DNA from: Microbacterium sp. H1-D42
GTDB taxonomy: Bacteria; Actinomycetota; Actinomycetes; Actinomycetales; Microbacteriaceae
Assembly (NCBI RefSeq): GCF_022637555.1
Contig: NZ_CP093342.1
Coordinates: 3,534,001 to 3,598,000, forward strand
Direction: 5' to 3'
Length of the DNA stretch: 64,000 bases
Positions 7,599-14,892 of the stretch are shown piece after piece. The notes under the pieces were generated by a model. The model did no database searches, was not told where the DNA came from, and saw only the letters and a program-made list of their open reading frames with translations. A program made the position numbers and the translations under genes. Within the stretch, counting starts at the first letter, position 1, and every line of letters begins with the position of its first letter.

Positions 7599-9545
7599 AT
7601 GACGGCCACGCTCACGCTCGAATCGGTCACGCTTCCCTCCGCTCCCGTCGGAGTGCCGAATCCGCTGCCCGCTGTGGCCGCCATGCCGGAGGCTCCTTAC
7701 GAGGCGTCGACCGAGAATCTGCCCGCTGAGATCGCGGCGAACATCGCGTACGGGCGGGTCACCAGCATCCACCCCTACCTGCTGCAGGACGGCTACTCGC
7801 GCGAGCTCGCCCCCGCGCCGATGCGTGTGGCGGTGCTCGAGAACCACCTGATGCGCGCGGAATTCGCGCTCGACCTCGGTGGGCGCCTCATCCGACTGCT
7901 CGACAAGGCGACCGGGCGCGACCTGGTGTACCGCAACGCGGTCTTCCAGCCCGCGAACCTCGGCCTGCGCAACGCCTGGTTCTCGGGCGGCGCGGAGTGG
8001 AACATCGGCATGCGCGGACACTGGCCGCTGACGTCAGCGCCGCTGTACGCCGCCGAGCTCACCGCCCCGGACGGCGAGCCGGTGCTGCGCATGTGGGAGT
8101 ACGAGCGCAAGCGCGGCCTGATCGTGCAGATCGACGCCACTCTCGACGCGAACGTCGCAGCTCTGCACGTGCAGGTGCGCGTGCGCAATCCGCACCCGAC
8201 CGAGACCGGCATGTACTGGTGGACGAACATCGCCGTCGCGCAGACGGCCGGCTCGCGCGTCTTCGCTCCCGCAACGCACGCCTATCAGACGCAGTACGAC
8301 GGCTCACTCGGGTACGTCGACGTCGCGGCCCCAGACATCAGCCGGCCGGCGAGCGCCGAGGCGGCAGCCGACTGGTTCTTCGACCTTTCGGAGCCCGGTG
8401 CGCTGAGGTCGGACGAAGCGCAGCGGATGCCCTGGATCGCCGCCCTCGAACCCGACGGCTCCGGTCTCGGACACACGTCAACGTCACTGCTCAAGGGACG
8501 CAAGCTCTTCGTCTGGGGCGACACCACCGGCGGTCGGCACTGGTGCGACTGGCTCGGCGGCGAGACCGGGGCGTACTTCGAGATCCAGGGCGGTCTCGCG
8601 ACGACGCAGTACGAGCACCTGCCGATGCCGGGCGGGGCGACCTGGGAGTGGCGCGAGACGTTCGTGCCGCTGCAGGTCGATGGCGACATCGACGGGGAGT
8701 GGGGTTCGGCGGCGCCCGTCGTTGAGGCGGCAGTGGTCGCAGCGTCCAGCGGCGCGGACGGGTCGCGCCTTGACGCCGTCGCTGACGTCGCCCCGGATCG
8801 GATGCTGAACACCGGCGCTCCCTGGGGAGCGCTGGAGGCCGAGCTCGCTGCGCGCTTCGGTGCGACGTTCGAGGGCCTGCCAGGGGTGCGCTTCGACCGG
8901 GATGCCGGTACTTATCAAAAGGCTGACGAGGGCGCCTACTGGGTCGGGCTTCTCGACGGGTCTGACTCGTCCGTCGACGGTGCTCTCGGCTCTCCGGCCT
9001 CGTACGTCGAGGGCGAGCACTGGGAGCGCCTGCTCGCCGAGGCCCCGGCGACCTGGTTGACGCACTATCACCGCGGCGTCATCGCGCATGCCGGCGGAGA
9101 CCTTGCACGCGCGTCCTCGCACTACGAGGCGTCGCTGCGCCAGCGCCGCTCGCCCTGGGCGCTGCGCGGACTCGGGCTGGTGCGGATCACCGAGCGCGAC
9201 GTGGATGCCGGGATCACGCACCTGGCCGATGCGCTCTCTCAGGCGCCGGGCATGGTGCCGCTGGTGCTCGAGCTCGGCGCCGCACTGCTGGCCGCCGAGC
9301 GCGCCGACGAGGCGTCGGCTCTCGTGGCATCCCTCTCCTCTGATGCGCGCGATCTCGGACGCGTGCGCGTTCTCGCGATCCGCGCCGCCCTCGCAGCCGG
9401 TGACCGCGAGGCCGCCGGCCGCCTGCTCGAGGAGCGCTTCGAGGTGCCCGACATCCGCGAGGGCGAGCTGAGCATGTCGGCCCTGTGGCGCGAGGCCTTC
9501 CCCGACCGCCCGGTGCCGGAGTGGTACGACTTCTCGATGTCCTGA
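7599..9545 (+). CDS. DUF5107 domain protein with C-terminal TPR region
   Basis: The product has 648 residues, is cytoplasmic and has no signal peptide. The first ~350 residues form the DUF5107 beta-rich domain, related to the sugar-mutarotase-like fold: NHLMRAEFALDLGGRLIRLL, YRNAVFQPANLGLRNAWFSG, GAEWNIGMRGH and YEHLPMPGGATWEWRETFVP. The C-terminal ~200 residues are helical repeats of the TPR type (HYHRGVIAHAGGDLARASSH, ALRGLGLVRITERDVDAGI, LVLELGAALLAAERADEA). Such proteins are common in carbohydrate-utilising bacteria and their activity is not established; a sugar-binding or glycosidase-like role is inferred. The gene is divergent from the methyltransferase with a 61-nt gap. Starts further upstream would run into the opposite gene. 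Confidence 0.85.
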   Translation: MTATLTLESVTLPSAPVGVPNPLPAVAAMPEAPYEASTENLPAEIAANIAYGRVTSIHPYLLQDGYSRELAPAPMRVAVLENHLMRAEFALDLGGRLIRLLDKATGRDLVYRNAVFQPANLGLRNAWFSGGAEWNIGMRGHWPLTSAPLYAAELTAPDGEPVLRMWEYERKRGLIVQIDATLDANVAALHVQVRVRNPHPTETGMYWWTNIAVAQTAGSRVFAPATHAYQTQYDGSLGYVDVAAPDISRPASAEAAADWFFDLSEPGALRSDEAQRMPWIAALEPDGSGLGHTSTSLLKGRKLFVWGDTTGGRHWCDWLGGETGAYFEIQGGLATTQYEHLPMPGGATWEWRETFVPLQVDGDIDGEWGSAAPVVEAAVVAASSGADGSRLDAVADVAPDRMLNTGAPWGALEAELAARFGATFEGLPGVRFDRDAGTYQKADEGAYWVGLLDGSDSSVDGALGSPASYVEGEHWERLLAEAPATWLTHYHRGVIAHAGGDLARASSHYEASLRQRRSPWALRGLGLVRITERDVDAGITHLADALSQAPGMVPLVLELGAALLAAERADEASALVASLSSDARDLGRVRVLAIRAALAAGDREAAGRLLEERFEVPDIREGELSMSALWREAFPDRPVPEWYDFSMS

Positions 9546-9562
9546 GCCTCCCCGCCCCAGCT

Positions 9563-9653
9563 CCGGGAACGGATGGCGGGAGCCTGAACGGTTGGCAGGC
9601 GACACGCCGCCGATTCCACCGCCAAGCGTAAGAACTCCCGCCAAGTGTTCCGG
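9563..9653. repeat. GGGAACGGATG-type palindromic element, copy 1
   Basis: It starts 18 nt behind the DUF5107 stop. The outer parts pair imperfectly: CGGGAACGGATGGCGGG near 9564-9580 with CCCGCCAAGTGTTCCGG at 9637-9653. The left half aligns closely with 63161-63205 (GGGAACGGATG, then TGAACG, TTG and GCGACACGCCG in the same order and spacing), so this is a dispersed repeat. It may end the DUF5107 transcript. Confidence 0.65.
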
Positions 9654-9702
9654 TCCGCGAGCCCGGAAGGACATCCGGCGACCCCGAAAGTGAGCTCTGG
9701 GG

Positions 9703-9749
9703 TTGACGCGCGCCCGGTTAGGTGGTTAGTTAGTTGAGTAACTAACCAC
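9703..9749 (+). promoter_or_regulatory. Promoter and GntR operator of the ABC exporter operon
   Basis: A -35-like TTGACG (9703-9708) is followed about 18 nt later by TAGTTA (9727-9732). Across the start region lies a perfect 11-bp inverted repeat, GTGGTTAGTTA (9722-9732) and TAACTAACCAC (9739-9749), with a 6-nt spacer. Palindromes of this size directly before ytrA-type GntR genes are usually their own operators. Confidence 0.75.
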
Positions 9750-9764
9750 TCAACCGGAGGCGAT

Positions 9765-10151
9765 GTGATCGACGAAGGCAGGCCGCTGTTCCTCCAGATC
9801 GCCGAGGCGATCGAGGACTCCATCCTCGATGGAGCTCTCACCGAAGAGGGGCAGGCACCTTCGACGAACGAACTCGCCGCCTTCTACCGGATCAATCCGG
9901 CTACCGCAGCGAAGGGGGTCGCCATGCTGACCGACAAGGGCATCCTGCTCAAGCGTCGTGGGATCGGCATGTTCGTGGCCGCCGGCGCCCGCGCCACGCT
10001 GCTCGCCGAACGGCGCACCGCCTTCGCCGAGCGCTACATCGACCCCCTCATCGCCGAAGCCCGCACTCTTGGGCTCGACGCCGACGACCTGACCGCATTG
10101 CTGCATGAACGCGCCCAGCGCGCAGCATCCACCGAAGGGACCCCCGCATGA
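9765..10151 (+). CDS. GntR family (YtrA-type) transcriptional regulator
   Basis: The product has 128 residues, typical of the short YtrA subfamily, which has a winged helix and only a short helical tail instead of a large effector domain. The N-terminal winged helix includes PLFLQIAEAIEDSIL, APSTNELAAFYRINPATAAK and the wing GILLKRRGIGMFVA. The start is GTG at 9765, four bases after GGAGG; the ATG two bases earlier runs straight into a stop. It overlaps the ABC ATPase gene by ATGA. It probably represses its own three-gene operon through the palindrome at 9722-9749. The inducing signal, perhaps a cell-envelope-active compound as for other YtrA proteins, cannot be read from the sequence. Confidence 0.9.
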   Translation: MIDEGRPLFLQIAEAIEDSILDGALTEEGQAPSTNELAAFYRINPATAAKGVAMLTDKGILLKRRGIGMFVAAGARATLLAERRTAFAERYIDPLIAEARTLGLDADDLTALLHERAQRAASTEGTPA

Positions 10152-11077
10152 CATCCGTCATCGAGGTGCAGAATCTGACCAAGCGCTACAAGGACACCGT
10201 CGCTCTCGACAATGTCTCGCTGACGATCGAGAAGGACACCATCTACGGTCTGCTCGGCCGCAACGGCGCGGGCAAGACCACACTGATGTCGATCCTCACC
10301 GCGCAGAACTTCGCGACCTCCGGTGACGCACACGTCTTCGGCGAGAGCCCGTACGAGAACGCGGGAGTGCTCAGTCGCATCTGCTTCGTGCGAGAGAGCC
10401 AGAAGTACCCGGACGACGCGACTCCGACGCACGCGTTCCGCGCCGCACAGTTGTTCTTCCGCAACTGGGACCAGGACTTCGCCGAGCAGCTGATCGCCGA
10501 TTTCCAACTGCCGACGAGCACGCGCATCAAGAAGCTCTCCCGTGGCCAGCTCTCGGCAGTCGGGGTGATCATCGGCCTGGCATCCCGCGCCGAGATCACA
10601 TTCTTCGACGAGCCGTACCTCGGACTCGACGCCGTGGCTCGTCAGATCTTCTACGACCGGCTCATCGAGGACTACTCCGAGCACCCGCGCACGATCATCC
10701 TGTCGTCGCACCTGATCGACGAGGTCTCGAACCTCATTGAAAAAGTGATCGTGATCGACTCGGGTCGGATCCTGCTGAACGAGGACACTGACGCTGTGCG
10801 CGGACGCGCGTCGACCATCGTCGGAGACGCCGCCAAGGTCGAGGCCTGGGTCGCGGGGCGCGAGGTCATCCACCGCGAGGCGCTGGGGCGCGTGGCATCC
10901 GTCACGGTCCTCGGCCACCTCAGCGACGCCGATCGCGCTGACATCGCCGCAGCGGACCTCGATCTCGCGACGGTCTCACTGCAGCAACTCGTCGTCCGAC
11001 TCACCCAGAACGCCGCGAAGTCGGCGTCCGACCCCGCCACCCACACTGCCACCCACACTGCCAAGGAGGTGCACTGA
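10148..11077 (+). CDS. ABC transporter ATP-binding protein
   Basis: The product has 309 residues. Walker A is GRNGAGKTT, Walker B is ITFFDEPYLGLD and the switch is ILSSHL. The signature is LSRGQ in place of the usual LSGGQ, a change seen in several exporter ATPases. The C-terminal ~90 residues after the nucleotide-binding domain are a variable extension that ends in a 12-bp direct repeat encoding THTATHTA. It overlaps the regulator by four bases and the permease by one (TGATG), so the three genes are translationally coupled. The role is probably drug or peptide export by analogy with YtrB-type systems; the substrate is unknown. Confidence 0.9.
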   Translation: MTSVIEVQNLTKRYKDTVALDNVSLTIEKDTIYGLLGRNGAGKTTLMSILTAQNFATSGDAHVFGESPYENAGVLSRICFVRESQKYPDDATPTHAFRAAQLFFRNWDQDFAEQLIADFQLPTSTRIKKLSRGQLSAVGVIIGLASRAEITFFDEPYLGLDAVARQIFYDRLIEDYSEHPRTIILSSHLIDEVSNLIEKVIVIDSGRILLNEDTDAVRGRASTIVGDAAKVEAWVAGREVIHREALGRVASVTVLGHLSDADRADIAAADLDLATVSLQQLVVRLTQNAAKSASDPATHTATHTAKEVH

Positions 11078-11763
11078 TGCGCCGCACACTCAACGTCGTC
11101 AGACTGCAGCTGATCAACAAGAACACCTTCGTCTGGGTGCCGCTGATCGTCCTCGGTGCGGCCGTGCTGATGTCGGTGCTGATCTACGCACTCATCCCCA
11201 CCGACGCACCCAAGTACGGTGGCGGCGGGCAGGCACCACTGTGGGTCTTCTTCGCCGTGGGTCTGTCGGCGATGACACTGACCTTCCCGTTCTCGCAGGC
11301 GATCAGCATCACCCGGCGCGAGTTCTTCATCGGCACGATGCTGTCGGCCATACTGGGTGCCGCGTTCATGGGCGTGCTGTTCCTGATCGGCGGCGGCATC
11401 GAGAAGCTGACGAACGGCTACGGCGTGAACGGCTGGGTCTTCTACCTGCCGTGGATCTGGGAGGCAGGTCCCCTCGGTGCCTTCGTGGTGTACTTCACCC
11501 TCGCGATGTTCTTCTTCGTTGTCGGCTTCACCGGCGCGACGGTCTACAAGCGCTGGGGAGCGATCGCGGTCACCGTCGCCAGCGTCGGCATCGGCCTGAT
11601 CCTCATCGGACTGCTCTTCCTGGTGACGCGCCTCGAGCTGTGGGGGCAGGTGGGACCTGCGATCGTGCAGCTGGGTGCGCTGGGGCTCGCCCTGTGGGGG
11701 CTCGTCGTGGTCGCAGTGCTGATGCTCTTCTCGTTCCTCGCCTTCCGACAGACGATTCCGTAG
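11077..11763 (+). CDS. ABC transporter membrane protein
   Basis: The product has 228 residues and six predicted transmembrane segments: around VPLIVLGAAVLMSVLIYALI, LWVFFAVGLSAMTLTF, LSAILGAAFMGVLFLIGGGI, FVVYFTLAMFFFVVGFTGA, VTVASVGIGLILIGLLFLV and ALGLALWGLVVVAVLMLFSF. There is no recognisable permease motif, as usual for ABC-2-like exporters associated with YtrA regulators. It is the last gene of the gntR-ABC operon and is followed by a strong hairpin at 11804-11847. With one ATPase and one membrane protein, the complex probably forms a homodimeric exporter. Confidence 0.85.
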   Translation: MRRTLNVVRLQLINKNTFVWVPLIVLGAAVLMSVLIYALIPTDAPKYGGGGQAPLWVFFAVGLSAMTLTFPFSQAISITRREFFIGTMLSAILGAAFMGVLFLIGGGIEKLTNGYGVNGWVFYLPWIWEAGPLGAFVVYFTLAMFFFVVGFTGATVYKRWGAIAVTVASVGIGLILIGLLFLVTRLELWGQVGPAIVQLGALGLALWGLVVVAVLMLFSFLAFRQTIP

Positions 11764-11803
11764 ATCGGATGCCAGTGCGGGCACTTTCGGATGCTGCGCA
11801 ATG

Positions 11804-11847
11804 ACGCCTTCGGCCGGTCAGCCTGTACGGGGACCGGCCGAAGGCGT
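11804..11847. terminator. Bidirectional terminator hairpin
   Basis: A perfect 16-bp stem, ACGCCTTCGGCCGGTC (11804-11819) with GACCGGCCGAAGGCGT (11832-11847), has a 12-nt loop. It lies between the convergent permease and ArsR genes and could serve both. Confidence 0.75.
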
Positions 11848-11859
11848 TCCTGCGTTGCG

Positions 11860-11931
11860 CCTCTCAGCGCGCCTAGTCGTCTCAGTGCGCAGGGTCCTCT
11901 CAGCGCGCAGGATCGTCTCGGCGCGGTGGGC
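11860..11931. repeat. 18-bp tandem repeat, four units
   Basis: Four consecutive 18-nt units follow the consensus CSTCTCAGCGCGCAGGRT: 11860-11877, 11878-11895, 11896-11913 and 11914-11931. The last two units overlap the end of the ArsR gene, and the gene's stop codon lies in the third. Each unit contains TCTCRGYGCGC. The repeat looks like a slippage-prone microsatellite at the gene end. Confidence 0.7.
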
Positions 11932-12247
11932 TGTCGAGGTCTTCGAGCAGATCCACTGCGGCCCTGGCGTAGTCGCCGATCCAGCGGTCGAAGATCCGCT
12001 TGATCGGCATCGGCGCCAGCGACAGCCGGCGCTCCCGTCCGACGCGGCGGCCGATCACGAGGTCGGCACCCTCGAGCACGCGCAGGTGCTGCAGCACGGT
12101 CGTCCGGTCGATCTCGGGAAAGCGCGCGCACAGTTCGCCGGTGGTCAACTCTGCGGGGCGCAGGGCATCCAGCATCCGACGCCTGATCGGCGCGGCGAGC
12201 GCCTTGAAGACGAGATCGTCGTCAGGGGTTCCCTCTTCGGAGGACAT
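11900..12247 (-). CDS. ArsR family transcriptional regulator
   Basis: The product has 115 residues with a winged-helix fold: VFKALAAPIRRRMLDALRP, then LTTGELCARFPEIDRTTVLQ as helix-turn-helix, HLRVLEGADLVIGRRVGRER as recognition helix and wing, then a short C-terminal helix (FDRWIGDYARAAVDLLEDL). There are no metal-binding cysteines of the CxC type, so it is the non-metal branch commonly paired with SRPBCC (AHSA1-like) proteins. It is divergent from just such a gene, the start codons being 16 bp apart. TAAACT lies six bases before its ATG, implying a leaderless message. It probably represses both genes through the shared palindrome. Confidence 0.9.
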   Translation of the reverse strand: MSSEEGTPDDDLVFKALAAPIRRRMLDALRPAELTTGELCARFPEIDRTTVLQHLRVLEGADLVIGRRVGRERRLSLAPMPIKRIFDRWIGDYARAAVDLLEDLDSPPRRDDPAR

Positions 12248-12266
12248 GTTATAAGTTTACAACATG
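12245..12266. promoter_or_regulatory. Shared divergent leaderless promoter and ArsR operator
   Basis: Only GTTATAAGTTTACAAC (12248-12263) separates the two ATGs. On the plus strand TAAGTT (12252-12257) sits six bases before ATG 12264; on the minus strand TAAACT (12259-12254) sits six bases before ATG 12247. Including both start codons the region is an imperfect palindrome CATGTTnTAAnnTTAnAACATG, which fits an ArsR dimer site. Confidence 0.7.
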
Positions 12267-12734
12267 TCTCAGGAACTCACCGAACTCTCTTTCACCGTCT
12301 CGGGGCGCGTCGCGCGCCCCGTCGCCGAGGTATACGAGGCCGTCGCCGACCCGCAGCAGCTCTCGAAGTACTTCACCACCGGAGGTGCCCGTGGGCACCT
12401 CAAGCCCGGCGCCGATGTCAGCTGGGACTTCGCCGACTTCCCCGGCCGCTTCCCGGTGACGGTCATCGACACCGACGCTCCGCACCGGATCGTGATCGAG
12501 TGGGAGGTCGCCGAGGCAGCCGCCGAGAGCGGAAGCACCAGGGTCACCTTCGAGTTCGCGCCGATCGATGACGGCGCGCGCACGCTCGTCACGATCACCG
12601 AGAGCTCATGGCAGGCGACGGCGGCCGGCGCGAAGGGCGCATTCGGCAACTGCGAGGGCTGGACCGGCATGCTGATCGCCCTGAAGGCCTGGGTCGAGCA
12701 CGGCATCAACCTGCGGGAGGGGTTCTACAAGTAA
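12264..12734 (+). CDS. SRPBCC (AHSA1/ATPase activator-like) family protein
   Basis: The product has 156 residues and is a small START-like helix-grip protein. Visible features are FTVSGRVARPVAEVYEAVAD (first strand and helix), LSKYFTTGG, VSWDFADFPGRFPVTVIDTD, IVIEWEV, TRVTFEFAPIDDGARTLVTI and the long C-terminal helix with GWTGMLIALKAWVEHG. These proteins bind hydrophobic ligands or act as co-chaperone-like factors; the ligand here is unknown. It is divergent from and probably controlled by the ArsR regulator, a common pairing in actinobacteria. The message appears leaderless. Confidence 0.88.
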   Translation: MSQELTELSFTVSGRVARPVAEVYEAVADPQQLSKYFTTGGARGHLKPGADVSWDFADFPGRFPVTVIDTDAPHRIVIEWEVAEAAAESGSTRVTFEFAPIDDGARTLVTITESSWQATAAGAKGAFGNCEGWTGMLIALKAWVEHGINLREGFYK

Positions 12735-12761
12735 GGCGCCTCGAGCGCGCGGGCGCAGCGC

Positions 12762-13361
12762 TCAGATCGTGTCGTCGGCGGCGATCAGGTCGATCCCCCA
12801 CATGCGGCTACCAGGGTCGGTCGGGTCGTGGGCGGCTTCGGCCTCGGCGAAGATCTTGTTGACCTTCTCGGTCACCGTCTTGAACTCCGCCTCGGTGAGG
12901 CGCATCGAGCGCTGTTCGAACGTGCCGTGCACCTCGGTCGTGCGGCCAGTGACGTACTCGGGCGCCCAGTCCATCACGCGGCGCACCATCTCGAGGTGAT
13001 CATCGGCAAGCGTGCGCATGAGTGCGGCACCGAGCACCTCGTCCTCGATCGGATGCTCGGGTGAGCCGACATTGAAGCCGCCGCTCACGGGCGTCCAGAC
13101 CCGATCCCGCCGGTCGCGGGCGTGCTCTGGGGCTTCGGCGACCAGGCCGGCGTCGGCAAGCACGCGCAGGTGGAAGCTGGCGGTGTTGGCCGGAACATCC
13201 AGGTCCGCGGCGATATCGGCGGCCCGTGCGAACTCGCGGCGGGCGAGCGCCTTCGTGATCCGGCGACGCAGCGGATTGGCGAGGGCCTTCAGCATCGCCG
13301 ACGTCATGTAGGTGTGCTCGTCGGCCTCAGCGCGTGCGTCGAGATCTTCCTGTTCGGCCAT
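12762..13361 (-). CDS. ArsR-like winged-helix transcriptional regulator
   Basis: The product has 199 residues. The N-terminal DNA-binding part reads TSAMLKALANPLRRRITKAL, FARAADIAADLDVPANTASF and HLRVLADAGLVAEAPEHARD. About 100 residues follow that resemble the effector half of regulators paired with MFS exporters (RVMDWAPEYVTGRTTEVHGT and a helical end). It is divergent from an MFS gene 74 bp away, and the gap contains two 10-bp palindromes, so it is likely the local repressor. TAGAAT lies six bases before its ATG on the coding strand, indicating a leaderless transcript. Confidence 0.88.
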   Translation of the reverse strand: MAEQEDLDARAEADEHTYMTSAMLKALANPLRRRITKALARREFARAADIAADLDVPANTASFHLRVLADAGLVAEAPEHARDRRDRVWTPVSGGFNVGSPEHPIEDEVLGAALMRTLADDHLEMVRRVMDWAPEYVTGRTTEVHGTFEQRSMRLTEAEFKTVTEKVNKIFAEAEAAHDPTDPGSRMWGIDLIAADDTI

Positions 13362-13367
13362 GCCGCG

Positions 13368-13373
13368 ATTCTA
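13368..13373 (-). promoter_or_regulatory. -10 box of a leaderless promoter
   Basis: TAGAAT on the minus strand is followed by CGCGGC and the ATG at 13361-13359. Confidence 0.55.
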
Positions 13374-13385
13374 CCCACGAGAATA

Positions 13386-13429
13386 ATCGCGCGATATTTA
13401 TTGCGCAATTTTATCTGCGCATCTACTCT
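13386..13429 (+). promoter_or_regulatory. MFS gene promoter with two operator palindromes
   Basis: ATCGCGCGAT (13386-13395) and ATTGCGCAAT (13400-13409) are perfect palindromes 14 bp apart centre to centre. The second contains the -35-like TTGCGC (13401-13406), which stands 17 bp before TACTCT (13424-13429); that box is 6 nt before the ATG at 13436. Binding of the divergent regulator here would block the exporter promoter. Confidence 0.7.
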
Positions 13430-13435
13430 GGACGC

Positions 13436-14770
13436 ATGACCTCGACGACCGATGCGCCGCCTCGCCTCTGGAGCAACCGCGGCTACGTGCTGTGGCTGAC
13501 CAGCGACACCGCCAAGGGGCTCGCCACTTCGCTGTTCAGCTTTGCGATCCCGCTGGTCGCGCTGTTCATCACGAACGATCCGGCACAAGCCGGGATCATC
13601 GGCGGCATCGGCATGGCCGTGCGCCTGGTGATCACGCTGTTCGGCGGCGTCTTCGCCGACCGGCACGATCGCGTGAGCATGATGCTCGTCGGCGCAACGG
13701 CGGGTGTCGCCCTGGGCGCCGCGTTCATGCTTCTCGCACTTACCGATGCCCTGACGTTCGCCACTCTGCTGGTGGTCGAGGTGCTGATGGCCGCTCGCGC
13801 CGGGGCGTTCGAGCCGGCGAGCGAGAGCGCACTGAAGGAGATCGTCCCGGACGGGGTGATGGGTCGCGCGCAGGCTGCGAACCAGGGACGGGATGCCGCC
13901 TTGCAACTCGCTGGCGGGCCGCTGGGCGGCATGCTGCTCGCCGCCGGCGCCTGGCTGATCGGGCTCGCGATGACGGTGAGCTACGCGGTGGCCGCCGCCA
14001 CGGCCTGGTGGCTGAAGAGGATGACAGGAGCGGATGCCCAGGCATCCGACCTCGACGATGCTGCGCAGGGACCGGCATCCGACGCGTCCGCCGCGCGCGC
14101 CGAGCGCGGCATGCTGCGCGAGATCCGCGAGGGGTTCGTGTGGCTGTTCTCGCGACCCGACCTCGGTGGGGTGCTGCTGATCATCACGGTCATCAACCTC
14201 GGATTCAACGCGGCGAGCACCAGCGTCGTCTACGCGCTGCAGCAGGACGGACATTCCGAATTGACCATCGGCGTCATCTCGGCGGCGATCGGCGCGGTGA
14301 TGCTCGTCGGCGCCCTCGTCGCGCCGACGCTGGTGCCGCGAGTCAAAGCCGGCACGCTGACCATCGTCGGGCTGATGACCACCACCGCCGGCGCACTCGT
14401 GATGAGCGTGGTCGACACGCCGCTCGGCGTCGCGATCGTGTTCGGCGCTGCGGTCTTCCTGCTGCCGTCGTTGAACGCCGCGATGATGGGCTACTTCATG
14501 GTGGCGACGCCGTCACGCCTGCTCGGGCGCGCCAACAGCGCCGCGGGAGTGCTCGGCATGGGCGCGATGCCGCTCGCCCCACTCATCGCCGGCTTCGGAC
14601 TGGCGTGGGTCGGGCGCACGCCGACCATCCTGTTCTGCGCAGCGCTGTGCGCGGTGGCCCTGCTGCTGGCGGTGTTCAACAAGCCCTTGCGCTCGCTGCC
14701 CGCCGAGGCCGGCTGGGCGGCGCATGCGAAGCAGTTCGAGGATGCCGGGGCGACGGCATCCGTCGGCTGA
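13436..14770 (+). CDS. MFS family transporter
   Basis: The product has 444 residues with twelve predicted membrane segments. The segment GGVFADRHDRVSMMLVGATA is the loop 2-3 motif of the MFS_3-type (enterobactin exporter/macrolide efflux-like) branch. A central cytoplasmic loop of about 50 residues (DAQASDLDDAAQGPASDASA) separates the halves. Paired with a divergent ArsR-like regulator, it is probably an inducible efflux pump; the substrate is unknown. The ATG at 13436 has no Shine-Dalgarno sequence but a TACTCT box six bases upstream. An upstream in-frame extension would cover the operator and was rejected. Confidence 0.88.
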   Translation: MTSTTDAPPRLWSNRGYVLWLTSDTAKGLATSLFSFAIPLVALFITNDPAQAGIIGGIGMAVRLVITLFGGVFADRHDRVSMMLVGATAGVALGAAFMLLALTDALTFATLLVVEVLMAARAGAFEPASESALKEIVPDGVMGRAQAANQGRDAALQLAGGPLGGMLLAAGAWLIGLAMTVSYAVAAATAWWLKRMTGADAQASDLDDAAQGPASDASAARAERGMLREIREGFVWLFSRPDLGGVLLIITVINLGFNAASTSVVYALQQDGHSELTIGVISAAIGAVMLVGALVAPTLVPRVKAGTLTIVGLMTTTAGALVMSVVDTPLGVAIVFGAAVFLLPSLNAAMMGYFMVATPSRLLGRANSAAGVLGMGAMPLAPLIAGFGLAWVGRTPTILFCAALCAVALLLAVFNKPLRSLPAEAGWAAHAKQFEDAGATASVG

Positions 14771-14855
14771 GTCGCAGTCGGCGCGAACACCCTCGAACCG
14801 GCGGAATCCAACTGCGCCCTGTGAGCGACCCAGTGAGCCACCCAGTGCGGAAGAC

Positions 14856-14886
14856 TTGACTCTCACACTGTGGCAGGCGGGATAAC
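14856..14886 (+). promoter_or_regulatory. MerR-type promoter with 19-bp spacer
   Basis: TTGACT (14856-14861) and GATAAC (14881-14886) are separated by exactly 19 bp, the elongated spacing that MerR-family activators untwist. The predicted start falls on the ATG at 14893. The promoter belongs to the MerR gene itself, which suggests autoregulation. Confidence 0.75.
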
Positions 14887-14892
14887 GGATAC

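Noticed and set aside
11860..11931. Possible CRISPR array
   Set aside because: The 18-nt units are directly adjacent with no unique spacers and no cas genes are present.
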